Below, in pieces: positions 43,899-55,829 of a stretch of 64,000 nucleotides of DNA; position 1 is the first letter of the stretch; the number at the start of each line of letters is the position of its first letter. The translations under genes and the position numbers were made by a program. The notes beneath the pieces are model-generated. The model searched no databases, was not told the DNA's origin, and was given only the letters and a program-made list of their open reading frames with translations. This DNA comes from Mytilus galloprovincialis. Its lineage: Eukaryota; Mollusca; Bivalvia; Mytilida; Mytilidae. The DNA is taken from contig NC_134842.1 of NCBI RefSeq assembly GCF_965363235.1, positions 37,489,958 through 37,553,957 on the forward strand, in the 5' to 3' direction.

Positions 43899-45337
43899 TT
43901 TAACATGAAAAAAACCTGATTTATTTTTGTCTGCTTTTATACTAAAAAAAAAAAACCCTAAAAATTGTTGGAAAAGAGACGGACAATCAAACTCCCAAGT
44001 CGAAAATAGGCTGGCAACGCCAAGGCTTAAAAAGAAAAAGACCAACAAACAGACTCAAATGAAGGACCCTTTGTTGAATAGACTAAAAACCACTAATTTC
44101 TCTCCCTTTATGTTTAAAATACTGGACTGCACAGAAAATACTAGTATGGGTGTTAAACTTCCCAGAGGCATAAGGGCGTTCATGTTCTACTTCATTCGCA
44201 TAATATTATTTACATTGTTAACAGAAAAAAAGAGGGGGAAACAGAAGCCATGATGGAAGGCAGAAAACTTAGTAATACTTAAATTAATCGTATTAAAATT
44301 TCCTGTCTCCTAAATTTTCCAATCTGTCAAATCTTTGTCATTACATCCCATTTATCTTATGATCAGGCTTAGAAAAAAATAACAACGAATTTATTCAGAA
44401 GTGGACGAGTTGTTAGTAAAGCAATTAAATGATATCAGTCAACCTGTCCAGTTTGAATAGCCAAGTTTTCCTCTGTACCTCGCCACAATGATAGCAATCA
44501 ATGGTTTAATTTAAGGTTATCTGATAGTAAACACTGCTAAATGGACGTTTCACATTTATTTCTAATCAAAACCGCATCAAACTCCCAGATTTAAAAAGAG
44601 AAGAGTTTAATATTTTGATGCTGGTTCTGACATATATTTATGACTGTAATGTGATTTTAATTGACAATGTTTTGATAGAAGTCAACATTATAAATCATCC
44701 TGAGAACCTTAAAAGTTCATCGAGTACTGACCATCAGCAACTTCTTTTTATATATACCAAGCAGTGCAAAACATTTGTTAATTAAGTTTGGATTAAAAGG
44801 TTCTTGATTCTCCTCGGTTCGTATCTTTCTTTTATTTGATTATAGTATAATTTTATGAGCAATATTGTAAGTAAAATCTTTCTGCTTCTAATTACTAGTC
44901 AATTAATTTACAATCAAGCTTTTTATTTGCTCAAAAAATTAACCCGGGTATATCATTAGAACTCAGAGATGATAGCGAGGACAGTTGAATGAAATTCTTT
45001 TAGAATAATCGTCTAATATTACAAACTTTTTCTGACGTCATTTTGCAATCATGCAAGTCAGAAAAACATGCCAAAGCAAGAACCAGTTTTCAATTACCCA
45101 CATACAATACATAGTCGCGTTTCAGATATATGAGAATACTATACTTACCATATTTTATTCAAATATGCATCCAATATCTTCTGGAAATTTTCAGTTATGT
45201 TTGTGCTACCTCAAGTCAAATACTAGTATAAAGAAGACTTCAGTTAGTGTGCTTGTGTTTTTGGATAGCTACCGCGTTGACTCCTCCTAAGACATCTTTC
45301 TTTATATATTTTTTTTTATTTTTTATTTTTTTTTCAG

Positions 45338-45539
45338 ATTCAGGAGCTGTTTGAAGCAGTCGTATTCCCCTATGGCAAGTTTCATTGGGCGTATTTACTT
45401 CAACATTATGGGATCTAAGTGTTTCACTCTGAAGAAAGATGTTGTATGTGCAGAAAGATCATGGTGGGGATATTGTTTGAGATATGACGAAGAACCAGTA
45501 GCTCAAATCAAATCTCAGGAATCATTTAACTGTTTCTAG
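45338..45539 (+). CDS. Group III secreted phospholipase A2, terminal exon
   Basis: The exon begins after a long polypyrimidine tract and CAG (ending 45337). Its first base completes the lysine codon split by the 39935 donor. The 66 residues to the TAG at 45537-45539 continue the domain with FRSCLKQS, then FIGRIYFNIMGSKCF and a cysteine-containing tail (VVCAERSWWGYCLRY). These match the order of the family's C-terminal region (FYDCL..., VGKMYFNLI.TKC...). Together the two exons give a precursor of about 374 residues. Frame and phase are consistent and no stop interrupts the gene, so it appears intact. Confidence 0.92.
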
Positions 45540-47369
45540 ACTTTTATTGCAAAGTCAATGTACAGAAAGTGGATCCAAGAATGGTTTACTATCCACGGTA
45601 AAGGCGAACGCGATATGATAGTCAGTTATTTTGTTTTTTGGTATACAGATAAAGTATAGCTGATTGATTGTACGACCACATATTAAGCGTTTTATAATCA
45701 CGGATTAATTGATAATTGCGTAACATCGCGTCAGCGCAAAGACTATTTTGCGACATCAAAATCGTTTTGAAGATTCGAAAAGAACATCTAACAGCCATTT
45801 GAATGGTTGCATATACACCAATTAACCTTTTTGATCGCTCTTTCCGTACATTGAACATTGCTAGTAATTTTTACTGATTCCAGTAATTGGCCAGTACCAC
45901 AGACACTTGTCTAAGAAAAAAATAAACATAGGTCAAGTGACTGTGGTCAGTACATAATTATTGCATGTTTAGTATATGTGCATTGTACTAAATAACACAA
46001 AACTACTTAATTTATTCATATCAATTTAATACATGTATTAGACATTATTATTAAACTAGGACATATATAGGAACTTAATTTTCGTATATTTTATTATTGT
46101 CTGTTTTGTATCAAAATAAATTCCGATCAATTTCAATATACAGTATTTATTACGTACATATTTATTCTTCAAAACCCAGTGAAGGGAAAGAGATGTAAAT
46201 TGTAAATAAAGAAAAACTAACATGACCGTTCTGTCTTCTTTTGCAATCGTCTGAACTATTGGATATGTATTATATTTAAAATCAATTTGAAAGCCTTCGA
46301 AACACACATGCACACAGCAATATTTTTTCTGTACTCAATTTACGAGAAGAACGTCTCGACAAGGAAAGTGTTAGTTTTTTTATAGAGTCGTATGATAGGT
46401 TCACGTCTGAGTTTTAGGTCTGATGCCATTTGAATGACTGTTTAAACCATTCTAAACAATCACCCTGTTGTGTATATACCGATGAATAAAGTGCTATGTA
46501 TATTACTGTATAGAGGGTAAAACCAAATTGGCAATTAAGAAGGTAACAGCATTATAAAACAGAAGGACAAAACAGTCCACAAAAAACTACACATTTAGTA
46601 ACAAGAACCGATTAAAAAAACCTGTAGGACTGTCAGATAAGCAAATCTACAAAGCTGTCTGAAGGGGCGTCACACTAACATATATATGTAGATTCCCGCC
46701 CAACATTATTTAAAACTTTATCCAATTCGTTATAAGTCTCTGATACGGTAACACATATGATAAACTTGATAAATATGTTCAATGCACTATTCTTTTAAAA
46801 TATAGGCCAGTAGGTAAACACAAACAATGGTCTCCAAACATATTTGACACCAAAAGTAAGAGTTAAAGTATGCTTGTTCAAACGAACGGGATCTTGAACG
46901 GTATCCAGTTTGAAAGGTGATGATATGGGTTTTTTTCTTAAAGACAATGACTACCAATGAGGGTTCTGAGATTCATACCAGTTTGCCCTATAAAAATGAA
47001 AAATGTTGATTTCGTGTATTTATTGAAACGTTATAAACATCTCTTGAGTTCGTCGTACAAAATGTTCAAACATTTTTAAAACACTGATGATGATGATGAA
47101 TGTACATGCCAGGCATCTTCAAAGATCTCTTTAGTTGTTTTGAGTTGCTGTTAATCCAGATATTGTAGAAATTCTTTGGTGTTACTTTGTATACTGAAAA
47201 AAGCAAAATTAAATTCATGTGAGGCTTACATTTACCTTTGAAACTGGTCGATGTATCAACGTCATTTGAGAAAAATGTAAAGCAATATCAAGTGATAATT
47301 GAAAGTAATATATAGTCCTTTTATAGTCCTTTTCGTGTAGGTCTAAAGTTCTCGTTTCATTAAATAGAT
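45540..47369. other. Region downstream of sPLA2
   Basis: The first AATAAA on the + strand that I see is at 45921-45926, about 380 bp after the stop, and is a possible poly(A) signal. The rest is AT-rich DNA with no supported feature. Confidence 0.45.
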
Positions 47370-47660
47370 ATAAGAAGATGTGGTGTGAGTGCCAATAAAA
47401 CACATCTACATCCAAATCACAATTTGTAAAAAGTAAACCGTTATAGCCTAGGTCAAAGTACGACCTCCAACACGAAGTACTGGCTCACACCGAACCGTAA
47501 GCTATAAAGGGCCCCACAAAATGATTAGTGAAAAATAATTCCAACAGAAAACCCAACGGTCTAATCTATATCAAATTATTCACAACGAGAAACGAGAAAC
47601 ACTTATGAACCACATCAACAAACGACAACCAATGAACCTGTTTGACTATGGACAGTAAAC
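47370..47660 (-). repeat. Tail repeat, reverse copy of the variant subfamily
   Basis: ATAAGAAGATGTGGTGTGAG, GTGCCAATAAAACACATCTA, TAGGTCAAAGTACGACC, GGCTCACACCGAACC, ACGGTCTAATCTATAT and GAAACGAGAAACACTT are, in reverse complement, the blocks of the copy at 38036-38312. Confidence 0.7.
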
Positions 47661-47759
47661 TGACGTTTTGAACAACACTACTAATTAATTTTTGATACTA
47701 GTAATTGATTTTAATTTTACTGAATTATGCTGTAAACAAAAATGTATTAACTTATATAA

Positions 47760-47985
47760 TAATCAATAAAAAGGAGGAAAAACATACCAAAGCCACAATC
47801 AAACTCATAGTTCGAAAATGAACTGGTAAAGCCAAGACAAAAAACGAAAAATGACCAAAAGACAAAAAACAGTACATAAAATACATAGGAGGAGAGACTG
47901 GGTTAGCAGTTGATCCAGAAGGATAAGCAGATCTTGCTCCACACATGACATCCGTAGTATTACCCCGATAAATTAGCATAGTGAT
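47760..47985. repeat. Mussel dispersed repeat ('caatcaaactcatag')
   Basis: CCACAATCAAACTCATAGTT, GGTAAAGCCAAGACAAAAAA, AGACTGGGTTAGCAGTTGAT and ACACATGACATCCGTAGTAT are blocks I recall from mytilid repeats. Shorter related pieces are at 8983 and 43966. Confidence 0.5.
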
Positions 47986-48087
47986 GAGAGATTAAAAATT
48001 AAGCTACCCGTATTGCGCAAAAGCAGATTAATCTTTAAGGAAGACCAGAATCAGGAACAAGGTTAGAAAAAGCTAAATATCTTAACA

Positions 48088-48262
48088 GTTTGTCATTTCG
48101 GGGCTTTTAATTACTGTTACTGGATTTTGAGGCGTACCGTGACCTATCGACATTTGGGTTGTCTCATAAGCAATCATACCACATCATCTTTTTTAAGTTA
48201 TTTGTTTACTTCTAAATCCTTTAAACTCTGGTGAATAGTTGTCTCATTGGCATCTAAACTCG
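48088..48262 (+). repeat. Tail-repeat copies, truncated
   Basis: TTTGTCATTTCGGGGCTTTT, GTACCGTGACCTATCGACAT and AAGCAATCATACCACATCAT form one 5'-truncated copy, to about 48200. GGTGAATAGTTGTCTCATTG at 48231 starts a second short piece. Confidence 0.65.
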
Positions 48263-48574
48263 TATCTACTATGATCATTTCAATTCTATATTATCACTTT
48301 TAGTTCCGTATGCACTTACTTTATTCACCAACCATTTACTATCTTCCATCGCTTTTGAAATAATTTGTTGGATTCGTTCTGGATCCGTCTCATCTGCATG
48401 GCTATTGTAACCCTAGGAATTAAAACGTGTTGCTAGTTTAATAGATGCCATTTTTTAAGGACTTTCATTTGTTTGTGAGTGAATTGGTGGAGTTTATACA
48501 CCAATAAATTACTTTAAAAAGGCATTAAATCCTTTTAACATGTTTAATTCTTTAAAATTGAGACAAGGAAATTA

Positions 48575-48705
48575 TTTTTCAAAAATTGCAACTTGACTGC
48601 ACCTTAACACAATCTTACATCAACCATGCGGGCTTACTGTCTGCACATTTATCTAAGCTCACAAAGACCATGTGAGTCTAAAATTACTAAACAGCTAGTT
48701 AGTTG
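48575..48705. repeat. First unit of a ~130-bp tandem repeat, split from the others by an insertion
   Basis: CAACTTGACTGCACCTTAAC, CTGCACATTTATCTAAGCTC and AAAGACCATGTGAGTCTAAA recur at 51978-52113 and 52114-52245. The array is interrupted exactly at the edge of the 3.27-kb element, which begins at 48706. Confidence 0.75.
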
Positions 48706-49687
48706 GGTCCGTGTAACACTTATCAATTCAAAGTTTTAAAAAGTTTTGAAATTTTAGATTTTTGGAATTTTGATCAAAGTTTTAAAATATCAAAATTTCA
48801 AATTGTGTTTAAGTTTTGAAATTTTGAAATTTTAACCAAATTATTAAAATATCAAAGTTCTGAATATCGTTTATAAATTTGATATTTTAGAAACTTGATC
48901 AAACTTTTAAAATACTAAACCTTACTCGCAACTTTGATTATTTCACTTTTTAAAAGTTTAATTTTTTAAGTGTTTGCTTAAAATATCAAAAGTATAAAGG
49001 GGCGACAAGAGGGGTACCTGTAATCACTGATGTAAACACGGCTCTGATAAGAACTATTCTTAGTTATAAATTAATAGCATGAAATATATCAAATCATTCT
49101 TAATAACAAAATAAATAATGAAAGGAAGAAGTCGGGTTTTTTTTATGAAACATATTAGACATAACATGGGATAACAGTATCCTGAAATTTTAAGGTTGTG
49201 CATCTATCAAAAAAAATTATAATTAAACCTATTTAAACCGGAATCAACTACGTTGATTTAAATCTCTTATATAAGGTTTAGCGTTTGAGATAAATAATTC
49301 AAAGCTATTTTGTGTTCCCAGTGCCCAACATTTAGAAGTATCTGTGAAAAATGACCAACTCGAAGTAAACCATATAGTATTATTCGCCTTTTTGACGTTC
49401 CTGATGAAGGTAGATCCAGAAAAAGCGCTTCGGTCGTATACAACTTAAAACGTTTTCCTTTCTTGTTTATCGATTGCAAAAGCCATGATGATAATATATT
49501 GTCTTTTATGATTTATTTCAGTTCCAAGAAATGATACGGAAGGAATACTTAATATATAGCGTTGCAATGAAAGTTGTGCTAGGTGTGTTTCAGCTTGCCC
49601 CTAGACAAAAAATGTACTGGTTCAGTGATTATAGACGTAATACTAAACTCCGAAATATATAACAATGAACTAAAATCAAAATCATAC

Positions 49688-49800
49688 AAGACTTAGAAGG
49701 ACAGAGGCTCCTGGATTGGGACAGGCGCACAGATGCGGCGGGGTTTAACATGCTTCGTGAGATCACAACCCTCCCCCTATACCTCTAGCCAATAAAGAAT
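49688..49800 (-). repeat. Reverse copy of the 5' part of the mussel tail-repeat family
   Basis: In reverse complement it reads GGGGGAGGGTTGTGATCTCA, ACATGTTAAACCCCGC and CGCCTGTCCCAATCCAGGAG. This corresponds to the GGGGGAGGGTTGGGATCCC...CAAGTCAGGAGCC section at 9290-9370. It is carried inside the long-TIR element. Confidence 0.6.
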
Positions 49801-50952
49801 GAAAAACACACAGTAATACGAACAGTAAAACGCACTTTAATAGGAAATACAAGTCCTATGTCAAAATAGGAAACAAACTAAGAAACTAATCAACATGACA
49901 ATGATAATAAAATAACAAAGGACTACTATATAAGGCTAGCAGTTACTATCATACGCCAGCTTCAGACCTCAACTTATAAACTAATTGAAAGGTTTTATAT
50001 GTCTTCATTATGCACACTCTCTCCCTGTTGCATTTATTGCTAATTTGTTCCGGAACATTCATGAAATATTTCTCACTGGCAACAACAAAAATCGATAATT
50101 TTTAAATAGGTTGTTAACATACAAATTACGAAGAAACGTAAGATTCAACTTCCGAGGACAAAGTTTCTCTTATAGATGGATTTAAATATGTATTAACTTC
50201 ACATTGGTCAAACACCTCTTTAATTGTTTCGTTCTTATTTTTCTTGAATTTCAAATTTCAGTTTCAGCGTTCTGTAGGTGAATTCTTTACTAAAAATTCA
50301 GCGTTTTACATTGCACTGTTTTTTTCGAGAGCAACATAAGTGTACGGCCAAAAATGGAAAAAATCCATCATGCAGCTGACAGTGTGGCTTCTCTTTGCAC
50401 GCCCCATTCTGACTGGATGTACATGTGTACTTTTAGTTTGCTCAAAGTCGATTGTCGTACGATAACTTAAAAATACCCAAATAACAAAATGCAAATACGG
50501 GACAATAATATCCTTTAATACAAAACAAATCTATTCCTTTTGTTTACTATTATAATACAGTGGTTGATTTAGAACCTCTAATGGAGCTACGTGTATGATA
50601 ACCAGTCCAAACGTTTAACTTTTAAAGTGGGGTGAGGTTGTTTTGTCGAAGCACTAACAATTTTATTAAGTTTTTCATCGCTATTAATCAACTTGTCTGG
50701 TTCAAAATTTAACACTAAAAGGCATGGTTAATTTTTCTTTTGTTCTCTGCTGGCACAGAATATTATATCATCAAATTAGGAATCAGAATATTTTAATGTA
50801 CCATTACCATCGAAGCCCCTAGTGGTAATATCAAGTAAAAAAACAGGGACTATCTAAATATTGGTTCCCCAGAAGATTACCATTTTTCGCTGATAGAAAC
50901 TTTTGAACACAATTTTCAACTTTCAAAATGCCGGCACCTACAACTGGATAGA

Positions 50953-51056
50953 TGGGTGCTTAATGTAGTACAGCGACAACTATTACATAAACATGAATGC
51001 AAGTTGGGTGCTTAATGTAGTACAGCGGTAACTATTACATAAATATGAATGCTCGT
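50953..51056. repeat. Two tandem 52-bp units
   Basis: TGGGTGCTTAATGTAGTACA followed by GCG.. and ACTATTACATAAA.ATGAAT starts at 50953 and 51005. It lies in the interior of the long-TIR element. Confidence 0.8.
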
Positions 51057-51201
51057 GAAAATAATGTTTATGGTATACGTTTATATATGATATGAAAGGT
51101 TTCAACTTTTACAAAACCAGAGCTATTCTTTGGATTTAAAAGTTTACTTTATTTGACCTTTTCAATTTTATTTGACTTTATTTGCCTTTTTAACTTCATT
51201 T

Positions 51202-51300
51202 GGTTCGAGTGTCAATGATAAGTCTTTTGTAGACGAAACGCGCGTCTGGCGCAAAAACCGGCAGAATTTATATTCTGGTATCCATCTATGATGAGTTTTT
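51202..51300 (+). repeat. Mussel dispersed repeat ('gacgaaacgcgcgtctggcg')
   Basis: AAGTCTTTTGTAGACGAAAC then GCGCGTCTGGCGCAAAAACC and TCTATGATGAGTTTTTGTAG match, from memory, a very frequent mytilid repeat. It contains a partial palindrome around AGACGAAACGCGCGTCT. Confidence 0.65.
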
Positions 51301-51977
51301 GTAGATACCTTGTAACAGTATCTTGGTTCCAATTTGCTGATATTGGATCTTAGTACCGTCTTAATTTCAGCGTGAATAAGATTATATTAAAAACCTCCCA
51401 CACTGTGGACTAGCACAACCTTAATTAGGACACCATCATTCAGTATCATAAAACCAGCAGGTAAAATGGTCAATATCAGAGCCGTACGTCTGTTTTTTAA
51501 ATAGATTATCTTCTTTTAAGAAATATTAATTTTGTCATCCAATTTTTCACCGCTTACAAATGTCCGTTTTATTTCATACATAAACTTTTAAGTATCAGTA
51601 TGTTTTTAATTCATATTGTTTCGTTCCGTTCCGCTTTTATTTCGTTTCGCTTTTTACAGGTATCCCTCTTATTGCCCCTTTTCTGTTTTGATATTTTAAG
51701 CAAACATTTAAAAAATCAAACTTTCAAAAAGTGAAATAATCAAAATTGCGCGTTAGGTTTAGTATTTTAAAAGTTTGATCAAATTTCTAAACTATCAAAT
51801 TTATAAACGATATTTAGAACTTTGATATTTTAATAATTTGGTTAAAATTTCAAAATTTCAAAACTTTAACACAATTTGAAATTTTGATATTTTAAAACTT
51901 TGATCAAAATTCCAAAAATCTAAAATTTCAAAACTTTTTAAAACTTTGAATTGATAAGTGTTACACGGACCTAGTTG

Positions 51978-52245
51978 GCACTTTTAAGGAGTTTTTACTT
52001 GACTACACCTTTAATAGTACAACTTGCATAAACCACGAGGTCTTATCGTCTGCACAATTATCTAAGATCACCAACACCATACGAGGCTTTAATTACTAGT
52101 CTGCTAGTTAAATGTCACTTTTAAGAAGTTGTTACTTGACTGCACATTAAATAAAACTTACATAAACTACGGGGACCTGTCGTCTGCACATTTATCTAAG
52201 CTCGCCAAGACCATGCGAGTCTTTAATTTCAAATAACCAGTTTAA
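51978..52245. repeat. Second and third units of the ~137-bp tandem repeat
   Basis: GCACTTTTAAGGAGTTTTTA opens the unit at 51978 and GTCACTTTTAAGAAGTTGTT the unit at 52114. Both contain TAAACTACG/TAAACCACG, GTCTGCACA.TTATCTAAG and a TACTAG/CAAATAACCAG end. Removing the inserted element restores the array with the unit at 48575-48705. Confidence 0.75.
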
Positions 52246-53296
52246 CAGATGATATGAATGGACATTCTCTAGCATTGTAGACTAGAATAGAATTCATGAC
52301 AAATATCTCCTCTTTTGTTAATCCGGCATACTGGACAGTCCACTTCAATAACGAATAGGCTAACGATATCACTATATTTGACCTAAATTGTAGATCTTAT
52401 CTTGATTTTACGAATTAAAATACAAGAAATATCAAATCATATATCATCATGCCAACTCAACAAAGGAATGCAACTAAATCGGACAAATAAGTACATAACT
52501 CCTTTGTGTCAGAGCTTATTGATGTCCATGGCTGTTGTGTGCTCCAATATTTAGGAGGAATTTACATACATGTTCATGATAACAAATAATCCGTTTCTTT
52601 CCCCATCACAAAAATGCATCCGATTATGTTTTTTTCTGCTTTTCGTACCTTTTTACCACTAATTATAAACAAATTAATTAATATTTAACAAAAAATTAAT
52701 TCTATAAAAAAGCAGTCAGCAATTATAGTACACCAGTCGTTCGAAATGTCATTTTAGAGGAAACAAATCATTTACATAAATACTTCATAAGAATGTGACC
52801 ATATATCTTACCTGTCTCACATAATTGTTGTAGTAATCCTGTGAATTTTTAGGCAGAAGCCTAACTTGCCTTAGTAGGTATTTGTATAGCTGAACGGGTG
52901 TTTTCACATTTGACATTGGGTTGTTGGGAACTTTGCAGAGGGATACACTAAGAGTTTGACCAAAGCCGGAGGTGACACCACAAAACGGGATAAATATGAA
53001 ATCTTTTTTTTTCATACTTATTTGTGTTTCTCAAGATTATCATATTAATGGCTTTTCTAGCTTTAAGCGATTGTTGTTCTATAAGTTTTTATATTACTTA
53101 CTTACATGGTTACATTTGTTTATTAAGTATAAAGTTATGTCTCTACTATGGTAGGCCTATATTATACTGCTATAGCTTGATATTCGGTCTCATGCCTGGA
53201 TTTTTGCTCATTGTTCAAGACAAAACTATGATATATAGTTACTAAAATCAAGGTAATTTTGTCGCTTGTAGATAGTTGTCTTATTCTCAGTCGTCC
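52246..53296. other. AT-rich intergenic DNA
   Basis: No feature that I can support. Confidence 0.45.
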
Positions 53297-53349
53297 AAAA
53301 ATTGGGGGGTTCCAACCCCCGGAACCCTTCCCCTGGATCCGCCACTGCC
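53297..53349 (-). mobile_element. Half copy of the CAGGAGCGGATCCAG MITE
   Basis: GGGGGGTTCCAACCCCCGGA then CCCTGGATCCGCCACTGCC matches, in reverse complement, the left end of the element at 29890-30047. The opposite end is absent. Confidence 0.6.
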
Positions 53350-53499
53350 ATGTCCGTCAGACTTGATTCACATAACCTTGACATCATTAAATAACATATA
53401 GTCTGTTCGTGATTATGGCCATTTTTTGGATTAAATTTAAGCATTAGGGCAACTGCATTCTATGTAGAATGGTTATATATGGAGTATATTTTTTCATTT

Positions 53500-53702
53500 T
53501 TTTTACATAAATAAGGCCGTTAGTTTTCTCGTTTGAATTGTTTACATTGTCTTGTCGGGGCCTTTTATAGCTCACTGTGCGGTATGGGCTTTGCTCATGG
53601 TTGAAGGCCGTACGGTGACCTATAGTTGTTAACGTCTGTGTCATTTTGGTCTTTTGTGGATAGTTGTCTCATTGGCAATCATACCACATCTTCTTTTTTA
53701 TA
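53500..53702 (+). repeat. Tail repeat, well-preserved copy
   Basis: ACATAAATAAGGCCGTTAGT, GTCGGGGCCTTTTATAGC, GGTATGGGCTTTGCTCATGG, CGTACGGTGACCTATAGTTG and GATAGTTGTCTCATTGGCAA run to ATCATACCACATCTTC. It matches the 3' two thirds of the 9279-9630 copy closely and seems young. Confidence 0.75.
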
Positions 53703-54195
53703 CATTCTTCTGGCAGAATTCACATGCCCATGACTTTATTTTCATGGCTTATTGGTCATGTTGGTCAACGTTTGAATGTTTTCATGATGGTGTCCATTTC
53801 TTGTGCAGACCCTCATGATAGTCAATATATAGTCCAACTATAGTTTGTGTACATAACAGGGTTCATCTGACCCTAAACCTCATTTTCATAGTACATTGGT
53901 CAATTTTAAGAATTCGTGATAAGGTCAGTTTCTCAAATACTATTAGCAATAGGACAATCATCTATATCCGTTGTACAGAATGATTGTAGATGTAAATGTC
54001 CGTCTGGCAGTGTCAATCTTACCTTGACCTAATTTTCAGAACTCATTAGTCAAATGTTTTCATGGTTAGGCCTGTTTGTCAGATGCTTTTCGAAAAAAAA
54101 TATTGATTTGGTATATAGTATTCAATTTAATTAACCCATTTTACTTGATATTTTATAATGTGTATTTATATGTTCAAGTTGCAATGTTACACTTC

Positions 54196-54340
54196 TGTCT
54201 CAAACGCTTAAACCCGCTGCATTTGTGTGCACCCCTCCGAAGTCAGGAGACTTTTGTTGAGTGGTCTTTTGTTGGCGTGGTTTATATTCGTTTCTCGTTT
54301 TTATATAGATTAAACCGTTGGTTTTCGAAATTCCCGTATG
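54196..54340 (+). repeat. Tail-repeat 5' part, variant subfamily
   Basis: CTTAAACCCGCTGCATTTGT, CACCCCTCCGAAGTCAGGAG and TTTCTCGTTTTTATATAG then ATTAAACCGTTGGTTTTC match the first half of the 38036-38312 copy. The 3' tail is missing. Confidence 0.55.
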
Positions 54341-54829
54341 AAATTTTGAAAAAAACAAGACCTGCATTTTATATGATACATTAAGATATGGAATTTATAT
54401 CACATTCATTATTCTCATTAAGTAATATAATAAAAAAAAATCGAAATTCATTTGCAATACAATTTATCCAAATAGAAGTTGACATGAAAATTCAAACAAA
54501 TGATTTATTTATTGTTATGTTCTATAAGAAAAATCGTCAGCTTTCACAAATAATTTTAAACTGTGATTGATTTTATAACAAAACCAATTAATCAGATTTG
54601 CTCATATTGTTTTCACCATATTAAATTATAACAGGATTAATCAAATTAGCTTTACTAAGTAACTAATCAATATGTTAATTGGATTAATTGAATACATTGA
54701 TGACCCCAAGCCATAGACAAGCCAACTACTCGGTGGAACTGAGAATTGACAGAAATGTCTCCATGTCTCATTTTATATGCCATTTTATGCTTGTCAAAAA
54801 GGAGCATTTCATTTCATAAAATGCTTGAA

Positions 54830-54837
54830 TATAAATA
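54830..54837 (+). promoter_or_regulatory. TATA box of the left BTB copy
   Basis: TATAAATA lies 68 bp upstream of the ATG at 54905 and is conserved in the same position in the other arm. It places transcription start after the earlier in-frame ATG at 54821. Confidence 0.5.
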
Positions 54838-54904
54838 CAGTTATTTGAAAGTCCATATCATTTCAAATTATATCTTAAACTATATACACTTTAACAACTA
54901 CGAT

Positions 54905-55624
54905 ATGGATATATGTGAATCCACTCTAGCTTTGATGGACTTTGAGAAGGAGGAGCAGGATAACTATTCATCTGGTTATGAATCCACACCTTCAGACTCA
55001 GAGTCATCTACACCAACTCAGAAATAACAATATGACACACTGGTACCAACCAGCTACAACAGGGACCCAGTCAAGATCAAAGAAAAGATGAGTTACAGAA
55101 ATACACAAGCTCTAACTGAACAACTGAAGGTCATCTCATCCATACCAGAACTTTGTGATGTCACATTTGAAGTTGGATCAGACAATGTCAAAGTTCATGG
55201 TGTCAAGGTCATTTTAGGAACAAGAAGCAGGGTGCTGTACAATCTCATTTTAAAGAAACAAAAAGAAGCTGAATTTCAGAGTAAAGCTGACAAAAATGGA
55301 AAGCAAAAGAAAACCACAGTAAAATCAGACAAAGTTACCATTGTTGTGAGGAAGTATGAACCAGAGGACTTCAAAAAGATAATACAGTTCATACACAGTG
55401 GTTCTGTTGAAATCAATAGTTCATGTGTAGCTGGACTTTTATGTGGTGCATCGCAGTTTGGTCTGGATGACCTTGAAAGAGCATGCTGGGACTTTGTCAA
55501 CTATTCTGTTAAATCAGGGACTATCTCAAAGATTATACCAACTGCCAAGAGATACAGTCATCATAAAACTGGACAACGACTCTTGAAGATTTTTAGTAAT
55601 ACACAACAACATGTTGAATTATAA
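54905..55624 (+). pseudogene. BTB/POZ gene copy with premature stop (left arm)
   Basis: This is the inverted duplicate of the gene at 59243-59965. The start MDICESTLALMDFE aligns with MDRCESTLALMDFE of the other copy. Codon 41 is TAA (55025-55027) where the partner has TCA, a single-base nonsense change. The frame stays open afterwards, and an in-frame ATG at 55088 (codon 62 in the partner) would allow a 178-residue product that keeps the complete BTB domain but loses the acidic Ser-rich N-terminus. A 3-bp in-frame deletion removes one residue near the C-terminus (RLLKIFS versus RLLEKLFS). The rest differs from the partner by only a few substitutions, mostly conservative, so it is either a very young pseudogene or an N-terminally shortened active paralogue. 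Confidence 0.75.
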
Positions 55625-55829
55625 ATGACTATATAAATGAGTGCTTAATTCTATTATTACTATAAGTGCTATGATATGTTATTAATTGATAAATAAGTAA
55701 ATAAATATATAGAAAAAAAATGTTTTTATTTGTGTAGATCAATGATGTTCACAACCTGGCCTACTGAAATAGTCCGTTTCTGTGTAGCTTTAATCCGATG
55801 ATTTGTTCAGTTATTATGGCTACACCACG

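Larger units (their letters stand above)
39936..45337 (+). other. 5.4-kb intron of the sPLA2 gene
   Basis: Bounded by GTAAGT at 39936 and TTTTTTTTCAG ending at 45337. It holds a ~77-bp tandem array, a 225-bp duplication and mussel repeat fragments. 39950-41210, 41535-43440 and 44040-45300 show no other feature that I can support. Confidence 0.85.
48706..51971. mobile_element. 3.27-kb element with 317-bp terminal inverted repeats and 6-bp target duplication
   Basis: Bases 48706-49022 and 51655-51971 are inverted copies, from GGTCCGTGTAACACTTATCA to AGGGGTACCTGTAA, with only about 16 differences by eye (about 95 % identity). TAGTTG borders both ends (48700-48705 and 51972-51977). The long arms are themselves built of TTTTGAAATTTTGA / TCAAAATTTCAAAA words. 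The 2.6-kb interior has no transposase-like frame. It carries a reverse mussel-repeat piece (49688-49800), a 52-bp duplication (50953-51056) and a 'gacgaaacgcgcgtctggcg' repeat (51202-51300). It is presumably non-autonomous; the superfamily is not identified. Confidence 0.85.
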
